Shown piece after piece: positions 1 to 5,148 of a DNA stretch of 5,746 nucleotides (its first letter is position 1; each line of letters begins with the position of its first letter). Below the pieces are notes generated by a model that was given only the letters and a program-made list of their open reading frames with translations, made no database searches and was not told where the DNA came from. Source of the DNA: an uncultured Solirubrobacteraceae bacterium (GTDB lineage: Bacteria; Actinomycetota; Thermoleophilia; Solirubrobacterales; Solirubrobacteraceae); the NCBI GenBank assembly GCA_902806215.1, contig CADCVT010000101.1, positions 1 to 5,746 on the forward strand, read 5' to 3'. The position numbers were made by a program, and so were the translations under genes.

Positions 1-1
1 G

Positions 2-613
2 ACGCTCCTCGGCCGCATGCCGTCCGCCGTTGGGTACCAGCCGACGCTCGCCGACGAGATGGGCCAGCTGCAGGAGCGGATCACCTCGACGCGTGGCCGC
101 TCGATCACGTCGCTTCAGGCGGTGTACGTGCCGGCCGACGACTACACCGACCCGGCCCCGGCCTCGGTGTTCGCCCACCTCAACGCGACGACGACGCTGT
201 CGCGCGGCATCGCCGAGAAGGGCATCTACCCGGCGGTCGACCCGCTCGACTCGACCTCGACGATCCTCAAGCCCGACATCGTCGGCGAGGAGCACTACGA
301 GGTCGCGACGCGCACCAAGGAGGTGCTGCAGCGCTACAAGGAGCTGCAGGACATCATCGCCATCCTCGGCATCGACGAGCTGTCCGACGAGGACAAGCTC
401 ACCGTCGCCCGCGCGCGCCGCATCGAGCGCTTCCTGTCGCAGCCGTTCCACGTCGCCGAGCAGTTCACGGGCACGTCCGGCCAGTACGTGCCGATCGCCG
501 AGACGATCCGCGGCTTCCAGGAGATCCTCGACGGCCAGCACGACGAGGTGCCGGAGTCGGCGTTCCTCCTGAAGGGCACGATCGACGACGTCCTCGAAGC
601 CGCGAAGAAGTAG
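2..613 (+). CDS. atpD: F1F0 ATP synthase subunit beta, C-terminal part (5' end outside window)
   Basis: Catalytic beta subunit of the F1 sector, which makes ATP from ADP and phosphate at the inner face of the membrane. About 203 codons are visible, the last two fifths or so of a family usually near 470 residues. The frame is open from base 2, so the ATG at 17 is internal (LLGRMPSAVGYQP is mid-protein family sequence). The alpha/beta family signature PAVDPLDSTS is present, followed by the conserved catalytic-domain stretch and the C-terminal helical domain. The DELSEED-type loop that meets the rotor reads DELSDED (374-394), a conservative E-to-D change. The Walker A segment would lie upstream of the window. 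The stop TAG at 611-613 is 3 bp before atpC, the usual atpD-atpC order. Identification is essentially certain; only the 5' truncation is imposed by the window. Confidence 0.97.
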   Translation, partial: TLLGRMPSAVGYQPTLADEMGQLQERITSTRGRSITSLQAVYVPADDYTDPAPASVFAHLNATTTLSRGIAEKGIYPAVDPLDSTSTILKPDIVGEEHYEVATRTKEVLQRYKELQDIIAILGIDELSDEDKLTVARARRIERFLSQPFHVAEQFTGTSGQYVPIAETIRGFQEILDGQHDEVPESAFLLKGTIDDVLEAAKK

Positions 614-616
614 GCC

Positions 617-1045
617 GTGGCGCACGACACGTTCACCGTCGAGGTCCTGACGCCGGAAGGCGAGGTCTTCAACGACGAGGTCACGCAGGTCTCGACCCGG
701 ACCGGCGTCGGCTCGATCGGCATCCTGGCGCGGCATCAGCCGCTGCTGGCCCTGCTCGAGCCGACCGAGCTGCGGCTCTACAAGTCCGAGTCCGACATCG
801 TGCGCTTCGCCCAGGGCGAGGGCTACGTCCAGGTCTCCGAGGACCGCGTCCTGCTCCTGGTGGAGGAGGCCGTGTCGCCCGACGACCTGGACACGTCGGA
901 CCTGCAGGAGAAGCTCAAGCGCGCCGAGGACGAGATGTCGTCCGAGGAGGAGGGCTCCGAGGCGCACCGCCGCGCGGCGCGCGACAAGAAGCGCTGGGAA
1001 GCCTTCCTTCGGGTCGCCGGCGGAGAAGAGCCAGGCCAGAAGTAG
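617..1045 (+). CDS. atpC: F1F0 ATP synthase subunit epsilon
   Basis: Epsilon subunit of the F1 central stalk. It couples rotor to catalytic head and can inhibit ATP hydrolysis through its C-terminal helices. The 142-residue length fits bacterial epsilon (about 130-140). Residues 1 to about 85 form the N-terminal beta-sandwich: the opening FTVEVLTPEGEVF, then TGVGSIGILARHQPLLALLEP, typical of the family. Residues from about 88 on form the charged helical hairpin (DDLDTSDLQEKLKRAEDEM). Start GTG at 617 is chosen because it gives the standard N-terminus and follows atpD by only 3 bp; upstream the only SD-like sequence is a weak GAAGAAG inside the last atpD codons, so translation is probably coupled. 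It is the last gene of the atp operon, since an unrelated gene follows after a strong stem-loop. Confidence 0.96.
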   Translation: MAHDTFTVEVLTPEGEVFNDEVTQVSTRTGVGSIGILARHQPLLALLEPTELRLYKSESDIVRFAQGEGYVQVSEDRVLLLVEEAVSPDDLDTSDLQEKLKRAEDEMSSEEEGSEAHRRAARDKKRWEAFLRVAGGEEPGQK

Positions 1046-1049
1046 CCCG

Positions 1050-1098
1050 TTCCTCCGGAATCCGTCCCTTTCGCTTGCGTCGGGACGGTCCGGGGGAA
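1050..1098 (+). terminator. Strong stem-loop after atpC, overlapping the next gene's SD
   Basis: Seen directly: bases 1050-1068 pair with 1082-1098 in a 17-bp stem, with a two-base bulge (A1060, T1061), one G-T wobble (T54/G94 of the 1000s) and a 13-base loop. It begins five bases after the atpC stop. No T-run follows the 3' arm, so this would be a U-less terminator of the kind often proposed in high-GC actinobacteria. The 3' arm contains GGGGGAAG, the only good Shine-Dalgarno-like sequence for the gene starting at 1111, so the hairpin may instead, or also, mask that ribosome binding site. The hairpin is certain as sequence; its function is inferred. Confidence 0.55.
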
Positions 1099-1099
1099 G
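1092..1099 (+). promoter_or_regulatory. Shine-Dalgarno-like GGGGGAAG before the phosphatase gene
   Basis: A purine-rich GGGGGAAG lies 11 bases before the ATG at 1111. It decides the start: the in-frame TTG at 1075 lies in the loop of the preceding hairpin with no SD of its own, while ATG 1111 has this site and leads directly into the PAS domain. The spacing is a little long, and a second in-frame ATG at 1126 is further away still. Bases 1092-1098 are paired in the 1050-1098 stem, so access to the ribosome may depend on whether the hairpin forms. Confidence 0.5.
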
Positions 1100-1110
1100 A
1101 TGCTGCGCTC

Positions 1111-2730
1111 ATGGACGAGCGGCTCATGGACGCTGCGCCCGTCGGGCTGGGCGCGTTCGACCGGGATGGTCGCTGGCTGCGCGTGAACCCGGCGCTGGCG
1201 GCGCTGAACGCGCGCCTCGCGTCCGAGCTGCTCGGGCGCCGGCCGACCGAGGTCCACGGCGAGCGGGCGCATCCGGTCGAGGCCGCCGTCGCGCGCGTCC
1301 ACGAGACGGGCGTCGTCGAGCGGATGGAGATGGGCGGCACGCTGCGGGGCGAGGACCGGCCGCGCTCGTTCGACATCACGCTCTATCCCGCCGAGGACGC
1401 GGTCGGCATCGTCGCCGTCGACATCACCGAGCGGCGCGAGGTGGAGACCGAGCTCGCCGAGGCGCACCGCCGCGACCAGCTCATGGCGCGGGCCGGGCAT
1501 TTGCTGTCGACATCCCTGAGCGTCCAGGAGACCGCCGACCTCGTCGCCCGGCTCTGCGTGCCGGAGATCGCGGACTGGTGCTTCGTCGAGCTCGTGCGCG
1601 AGGACGGGCAGATCGATCGCGTCGCGATGGCGCACCGCGATCCCGAGAAGGAGCAGTGGATCCGCGCGATCGAGCAGCGGTTCCCGCTGGATCCGGACTC
1701 GCCGGTGGGCTCGCCGGCGGTGATCCGGTCGGGCGAGCCCGAGGTCCTCGACGACATCCCCGACGAGATGCTCCAGGCCGCGGCGCAGTCGCCCGAGCAC
1801 CTCGAGGTGCTGCGGGCCGCGGGCTTCCGGTCGATGTGCATCGTGCCGCTCACCGCGCGGGGGAGGACCCTCGGCGACATCGCGCTGGCGACGGACGCCG
1901 CGAGCGGGCGGAGGCTCTCGGCCGAGACGCTGCCGATCGCCCGCGCGCTGGCCGACCGCTGCGCCGTCGCGCTCGACAACGCGATGGCGTACCACCAGCG
2001 CGACGTGATCGCGCTCTCGCTGCAGGGGGAGCTCCTGCCGCGCGACCTGCCGCCGATCCCGGGGCTCGACATCGCGGTGCGGTACGCGGCGGCGGGTCAG
2101 GGCAACGACGTCGGCGGCGACTTCTACGACGTCTTCCCGTCCGAGGACGGCTGGCAGGTGATCGTCGGCGACGTGGTCGGCAAGGGCCCCGTCGCGGCCG
2201 CGGTCACCGGCCTGGCTCGGCACACGCTGCGCGCGGCCGCGGCGTACGAGCAGTCGCCGCGGGCGCTGCTCGCGCAGCTCAACGTCGCGCTGCTCGCCGA
2301 GGAGCCCGGCCGTCGCCTTGCCTCGGTCGCCTGCGTGCGGCTCGCGCCGGCCGGCGACCGCGTCGACCTGACGATCAGCGTCGCCGGCCACCCGCTGCCA
2401 CTGCTCGTCGGCACCGAAGGGTCCGTTCGCGAGGTCGGCCGGCACGGCCGGCTGCTCGGCGTCGAGCGCGAGACGCTCCTCGAGGACGCGCCCGCGACGA
2501 TCGGGCCGGGCGAGCTGCTCGTCCTCTACACCGACGGCGTGATCGACGCGCGCGGGCCCTGGGGCTTCTTCGGCGAGGAGCGCCTGCGGGCGCTGCTCTC
2601 CGACTGTGCGTCCGACGCGCCCTCGCGCGTGGTGCAGAGGATCGAGTCGGCGGTGCTCGCCGCGTCGGCCGGACGGCTGCGCGACGACCTGGCCGTCGTG
2701 GCTTTGCGGGTGCGCTCTCCGCGCTCGTAG
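1111..2730 (+). CDS. PAS-GAF-PP2C (SpoIIE/RsbU-type) serine phosphatase
   Basis: Predicted soluble sensor phosphatase of 539 residues. Proteins of this family dephosphorylate anti-anti-sigma (STAS) proteins in partner-switching control of sigma factors. Residues about 6-105 form a PAS domain ending in the typical DITERRE (from D104). Residues about 121-290 form a GAF domain (VPEIADWCFVEL, then FRSMCIVPLTARG). From about 300 to the end is the PP2C/SpoIIE domain, opened by LQGELLPRDLPPIPGLDIAVRY. The metal-binding acidic residues look complete: VGGDFYD (D337, D340), GDVVGKG (D354), LYTDGVID (D475) and DDLAVV (D525/D526). There is no membrane segment, no HATPase kinase domain and no STAS domain in the gene, so the partner proteins are elsewhere. 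ATG 1111 is preferred over TTG 1075 (12 codons longer, in a hairpin loop) and ATG 1126. The next gene is convergent, so this is probably a single-gene unit. The signal sensed by PAS or GAF cannot be read from sequence. Confidence 0.9.
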   Translation: MDERLMDAAPVGLGAFDRDGRWLRVNPALAALNARLASELLGRRPTEVHGERAHPVEAAVARVHETGVVERMEMGGTLRGEDRPRSFDITLYPAEDAVGIVAVDITERREVETELAEAHRRDQLMARAGHLLSTSLSVQETADLVARLCVPEIADWCFVELVREDGQIDRVAMAHRDPEKEQWIRAIEQRFPLDPDSPVGSPAVIRSGEPEVLDDIPDEMLQAAAQSPEHLEVLRAAGFRSMCIVPLTARGRTLGDIALATDAASGRRLSAETLPIARALADRCAVALDNAMAYHQRDVIALSLQGELLPRDLPPIPGLDIAVRYAAAGQGNDVGGDFYDVFPSEDGWQVIVGDVVGKGPVAAAVTGLARHTLRAAAAYEQSPRALLAQLNVALLAEEPGRRLASVACVRLAPAGDRVDLTISVAGHPLPLLVGTEGSVREVGRHGRLLGVERETLLEDAPATIGPGELLVLYTDGVIDARGPWGFFGEERLRALLSDCASDAPSRVVQRIESAVLAASAGRLRDDLAVVALRVRSPRS

Positions 2731-2760
2731 CCGGGCTGCCGCGTAGGAATGGCTCGGGAT

Positions 2761-2869
2761 GGCTTCGGGTTTGACGGGTCAGGGGCCCGGGTCGTTGCCC
2801 CGCTCTGGCTCGTCGTCCAGTGCTCATGCGGTCGCGCGCTCGGACGTGTTTGGCCCTAGCCGGGCGTGG
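2761..2869 (+). repeat. Left arm of a 109-bp inverted repeat
   Basis: This arm begins GGCTTCGGGTTTGACGGGTC and ends CCCTAGCCGGGCGTGG. Compared base by base with the reverse complement of 3061-3169, it matches at 96 of 109 positions with no gap. Mismatches are at arm positions 12, 33, 42, 46, 53, 54, 73, 76, 83, 84, 87, 90 and 92. The longest identical block is the 20 bases at arm positions 13-32; positions 55-72 are also identical. It contains a small hairpin, GGGGC/GCCCC, kept in both arms. Origin is unknown: possible mobile-element end, dispersed intergenic repeat, or double-sided terminator. Confidence 0.9.
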
Positions 2870-3060
2870 TCTCAAGCGGTGCACAACGCAACACCCTGCC
2901 CTCGTTCGGCTGCGATGTGACGTTCAGCACCACAGTGGTGCATGACGCCACACAAGATCGGCTGATCGATCGCAGTGCGCAGTTGACCACCGTATAGGTG
3001 GCAAACGCGACACTGCCTCCGCTCAGGGCATCTTGTGCGGCGTTTCCGCCCGTTGAAGCT
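2870..3060. other. Lower-GC spacer between the inverted arms
   Basis: This 191-bp segment has about 61 % GC (109 of 180 bases counted over 2881-3060), clearly below the surrounding genes. It holds two small dyads: GCACCAC/GTGGTGC at 2927-2941, which extends with mismatches to 2916-2952, and CCACC/GGTGG at 2987-3001 around a GTATA loop. An open frame of about 45 codons ends at TAG 2995-2997 (+), and longer frames run on the minus strand, but none shows a recognisable domain or ribosome site. It could be relic coding DNA, the core of a non-autonomous element, or structured RNA. I cannot decide. Confidence 0.45.
2916..2952 (+). other. Imperfect hairpin in the spacer
   Basis: Bases 2916-2933 and 2935-2952 are inverted copies matching at 14 of 18 positions, with a perfect seven-base core GCACCAC/GTGGTGC. 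It has no following T-run on either strand, so it is not a classical terminator. Function is unknown; it could belong to the element formed by the two inverted arms. Confidence 0.4.
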
Positions 3061-3169
3061 CCACGCCCGGCTAGGGCAAGACGCGCACGAGCGAGCCACC
3101 GCATGAGCACTGGACCCCGAGCCCGAGTGGGGCAACAACCCGGGCCCCTGACCCGTCGAACCCGAAGCC
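3061..3169 (-). repeat. Right arm of a 109-bp inverted repeat
   Basis: Mirror copy of 2761-2869, 96 of 109 positions identical without gaps. Read on the minus strand it starts GGCTTCGGGTTCGACGGGTC and ends GCCCTAGCCGGGCGTGG. It begins 28 bp beyond the stop codon of the Lrp-type gene, so minus-strand transcripts of that gene run into it, just as plus-strand transcripts of the phosphatase run into the left arm. Each converging transcript therefore meets the same sequence in the same orientation shortly after its stop codon, which would suit a shared 3'-end element. Confidence 0.9.
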
Positions 3170-3197
3170 GGCGACAGCCACCCCCAACCCGGGAGTC

Positions 3198-3683
3198 TCA
3201 GTGCGCGGGGTCAGCCGCCCCCCACAACCCGGGGCCGCGCGAGTGCTCGTAGATCAACGACGTCTCCGCGTGCGCGACCGCGGGATGGGTCGCGAGGTGG
3301 TCGACGACGAACTCGCGGAGCTCGTTCATGTCGGCCGCGGCGACCCAGACGAGGTAGTCGTTGACGCCGGTCATGTGGAAGACGCTGAGCACGCCGGGGA
3401 GCTCGCGGACCGCGCGCGTGAAGTCCTCGATCTGCGCTCGGGCGTGGACCGTGAGGCGGATCGAGATCATCGCCTGGAGCGGCCGGCCGAGCGCTCCGAG
3501 GTCGATCTCGGCGTGGAAGCCGCGCAGCACGCCGGACTCGCGGAGGGCGCGGACGCGGGCCAGGCACGTCGACGGCGCGACGCCCACTCGCTCGGCGAGC
3601 GCGTTGTTGGCGATCCGGGCGTCGTCGCTCAAGATTTCGAGGATCGCCTGGTCGACCGGGTCTAGCTGAAGGAAATTCGGCAC
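3198..3683 (-). CDS. Lrp/AsnC family transcriptional regulator
   Basis: Predicted DNA-binding regulator of 161 residues, a normal length for the family (about 150-165). Residues about 8-58 form the winged helix-turn-helix: LDPVDQAILEILSDDARI, then ALAERVGVAPSTCLARVRAL as the recognition region. Residues about 68-147 form the RAM/ligand domain, with the conserved GVNDY turn (G107, D109) where the family binds amino acids, followed by VWVAAADMNELREFV. The GTG at 3683 is the only reasonable start giving the family N-terminus; no ATG lies in frame nearby and no good SD is visible. The open frame continues upstream for 110 codons only because it runs antisense to cbs. It is divergent from cbs-metB, so control by cysteine, methionine or a related compound is a plausible inference; the effector is not determined by sequence. 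Confidence 0.92.
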   Translation of the reverse strand: MPNFLQLDPVDQAILEILSDDARIANNALAERVGVAPSTCLARVRALRESGVLRGFHAEIDLGALGRPLQAMISIRLTVHARAQIEDFTRAVRELPGVLSVFHMTGVNDYLVWVAAADMNELREFVVDHLATHPAVAHAETSLIYEHSRGPGLWGAADPAH

Positions 3684-3688
3684 AACCC
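3681..3688 (+). repeat. CACAACCC octamer, copy 1 (at the regulator start codon)
   Basis: This octamer occurs twice, here and at 3731-3738, exactly 50 bp apart, in the region shared by the divergent regulator and cbs. This copy covers the regulator's start codon. Two phased copies could be operator half-sites for the Lrp-type protein, which usually binds as multimers to spaced sites. The core is GC-rich, unlike the AT-rich E. coli Lrp box, so this is a weak suggestion. Confidence 0.3.
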
Positions 3689-3730
3689 GAAGAGTGACGC
3701 ATGTTCCTCGCTGATGTCGTAACCGAGCCG

Positions 3731-3738
3731 CACAACCC
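3731..3738 (+). repeat. CACAACCC octamer, copy 2 (next to the cbs -10)
   Basis: Second copy, ending one base before the TACAAT hexamer at 3740. A protein bound here would cover the cbs promoter core, while copy 1 would cover the regulator's start. The arrangement fits joint control of both genes but is based on two eight-base matches only. Confidence 0.3.
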
Positions 3739-3739
3739 C

Positions 3740-3745
3740 TACAAT
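3740..3745 (+). promoter_or_regulatory. Candidate -10 box TACAAT for cbs
   Basis: TACAAT differs from TATAAT at one base and stands out in this GC-rich sequence. A start of transcription about seven bases after it falls near 3752, between the two possible cbs ATGs (3748 and 3754). No convincing -35 hexamer is present at 16-19 bp spacing. If real, the cbs mRNA would be leaderless or nearly so, starting translation at 3754, in agreement with the lack of any SD sequence. On the opposite strand, TTGTAG (3739-3744) and TACGAC (3716-3721) at 17-bp spacing are a weak candidate for the regulator's promoter, overlapping this one. Confidence 0.45.
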
Positions 3746-3747
3746 CC

Positions 3748-5148
3748 ATGGGTATGAGGAGCGCGATCGACACCAAGGCAGAGCCGCAGATCAAGGACTC
3801 GATCCTCGACGCGATCGGCGACACCCCGCTCGTCCGGCTGTCCCGCCTGGGCGCGGGCCTCACGCCGCAGCTGATCGCCAAGGTGGAGTCGCTCAACCCG
3901 GGCGGGTCGATCAAGGATCGCGTCGCCGTGGCCCTCATCGAGGCCGCCGAGCGCGACGGCAAGCTGCGCCCGGGCGGCACGATCGTCGAGCCGACCTCGG
4001 GCAACACCGGCACGGGCCTCGCGATCGCCGCGCGCCTGAAGGGCTACCGCGTCATCGCGGTCATGCCCGACAAGATGTCCAAGGAGAAGATCGACCTCCT
4101 GCGCGCCTACGGCGCCGAGGTCGTCGTCGCGCCGACCGACGTCGCGCCAGATTCACCTCAGTCGTACTACCGGGTCGCCGACCGCCTCGCGGAGGAGATC
4201 CCCGGCGCCTTCCAGCCCAACCAGTACTTCAACCAGGCCAACCCGGCCGCGCACTACGCGTCGACCGGCCCGGAGCTGTGGGAGCAGACCGCCGGCAGGA
4301 TCACGCATCTCGTCGCGGGCGTCGGCACCGGCGGGACGATCACGGGGACTGGCCGGTACCTCAAGGAGATGAACCCGTCGATCGAGATCGTCGGCGCCGA
4401 CCCGGTCGGCTCGATCTACTCGGGCGACGAGGTCAAGCCGTACCTCGTCGAGGGCGTCGGCGAGGACTTCTGGCCCGAGACGTTCGACCGCTCGATCGTC
4501 GACCGCTGGGTGACCGTCTCCGACAAGGAGTCCTTCCTCATGACGCGCCGCGTCGCGCTGGAGGAGGGCATCCTCGTCGGCGGCTCCGGCGGGCTCGCGG
4601 TGCACGCCGCCCTCGAGGTCGCGCGCGGCATCGACGACCCTGAGGCGGTCGTCGCGGTGATCGTCCCCGACGGCGGCCGCAGCTACCTGTCGAAGGTGTT
4701 CAACGACGCCTGGATGAGCCAGTACGGGTTCCTCGACCGCGCGACCGACCAGACCGTCGGCGACGTCCTGCGCGCGAAGGCAGAGCACGGGTTCATCCCG
4801 CCGCTCGTCACGGTGCGCACGCACGACAAGGTCCGCGACGCCGTCGCGCTGCTCAACGAGCACCGCGTCTCGCAGCTGCCGGTCGTCTCCGAGCACGACG
4901 CGCACGCGATCATCGGCAGCGTCGGCGAGTCCGGCCTGCTGCGCCACGCGGTGCAGAGCCCGCACCTCCTCGGTGCCGACGTCATCGAGGTCATGGAGCC
5001 GCCGTTCCCGGCCGTCGCGGCCGAGGACGCGGTCAGCGAGGCCGTCGAGCTGCTGGCCGGCGACCGCCACGCGCTGCTCGTCACCGTCGACGGCCGTGCC
5101 GCGGGCATCGTGACCCGCGCAGACCTGCTCGAGGCGCTCGCGCGATGA
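3748..5148 (+). CDS. cbs: Cystathionine beta-synthase with C-terminal CBS domain pair
   Basis: PLP enzyme, fold type II, expected to condense homocysteine with serine to cystathionine (first step of reverse transsulfuration). The 466 residues match actinobacterial Cbs such as M. tuberculosis Rv1077 in size and layout. Residues about 10-325 are the catalytic core: SLNPGGSIKDR with the PLP lysine K56, PTSGNTG (S84-N86) for substrate binding, VGTGGTITG (from V192) as the phosphate loop, GGSGG (near S280) and VIVPDGGRSYLSKVFND (P307 on). Residues about 335-466 hold two CBS motifs, the region that binds adenosyl ligands (S-adenosylmethionine in some family members). There is no N-terminal haem domain as in animals. 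A cysteine synthase role is less likely because of the CBS pair and the metB neighbour. The first ATG is given; ATG 3754 (464 residues) is preferred if the TACAAT at 3740 is the true -10. The gene overlaps metB by 4 bp. Confidence 0.93.
   Translation: MGMRSAIDTKAEPQIKDSILDAIGDTPLVRLSRLGAGLTPQLIAKVESLNPGGSIKDRVAVALIEAAERDGKLRPGGTIVEPTSGNTGTGLAIAARLKGYRVIAVMPDKMSKEKIDLLRAYGAEVVVAPTDVAPDSPQSYYRVADRLAEEIPGAFQPNQYFNQANPAAHYASTGPELWEQTAGRITHLVAGVGTGGTITGTGRYLKEMNPSIEIVGADPVGSIYSGDEVKPYLVEGVGEDFWPETFDRSIVDRWVTVSDKESFLMTRRVALEEGILVGGSGGLAVHAALEVARGIDDPEAVVAVIVPDGGRSYLSKVFNDAWMSQYGFLDRATDQTVGDVLRAKAEHGFIPPLVTVRTHDKVRDAVALLNEHRVSQLPVVSEHDAHAIIGSVGESGLLRHAVQSPHLLGADVIEVMEPPFPAVAAEDAVSEAVELLAGDRHALLVTVDGRAAGIVTRADLLEALAR
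5131..5134 (+). promoter_or_regulatory. Weak SD (GAGG) for metB inside cbs
   Basis: GAGG ends ten bases before the metB ATG and is the only SD-like sequence there. With the ATGA overlap of the cbs stop and metB start, translation of metB most likely depends on ribosomes finishing cbs. Confidence 0.35.

Larger units (their letters stand above)
2731..3197. other. 467-bp intergenic region between convergent genes
   Basis: This gap separates the ends of the phosphatase gene (+) and the Lrp-type gene (-). I find no convincing gene in it. It contains two inverted 109-bp arms (2761-2869 and 3061-3169) around a 191-bp spacer. Outside the arms the similarity continues weakly: TGGCT at 2750-2754 matches AGCCA at 3176-3180 in the mirror position. 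No clear target-site duplication is visible at the outer ends. Short open frames cross it on both strands but lack ribosome sites and recognisable domains. Confidence 0.8.

Noticed and set aside
1075..1110. TTG start at 1075 for the phosphatase
   Set aside because: It lies in the loop of the 1050-1098 hairpin, has no SD, and adds 12 residues not needed for the PAS domain.
823..2445. 540-codon open frame on the minus strand opposite atpC and the phosphatase gene
   Set aside because: It is antisense to two clearly recognised genes, is extremely rich in Arg, Asp and Pro, and has no domain. Long antisense frames are expected at this GC content.
1578..2774. 398-codon plus-strand frame inside the phosphatase gene
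   Set aside because: Arg/Ala-rich low-complexity translation in the shifted frame of a gene with intact catalytic motifs.
2749..2859. Short plus-strand frame from ATG 2749 to TAG 2857-2859 through the left arm
   Set aside because: AGGA touches the ATG, leaving no spacing for a ribosome site, and the peptide has no known match that I recognise. Kept only as part of the repeat finding.
2983..3011. Possible promoter starting with TTGACC in the spacer
   Set aside because: No acceptable -10 hexamer occurs 16-19 bp downstream and no gene follows on that strand.
2750..3180. Target-site duplication flanking the inverted repeat
   Set aside because: The outer flanks share only TGGCT in mirrored orientation, which extends the inverted repeat; no direct repeat is seen.
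2998..3252. 84-codon plus-strand frame covering the right arm and the end of the Lrp-type gene
   Set aside because: It is antisense to the Lrp-type C-terminus and made of repeat sequence; a similar peptide on the minus strand of the left arm simply reflects the inverted repeat.
3684..4013. 110-codon N-terminal extension of the Lrp-type protein
   Set aside because: It runs antisense through the cbs start region and resembles no domain; the family N-terminus starts at GTG 3683.
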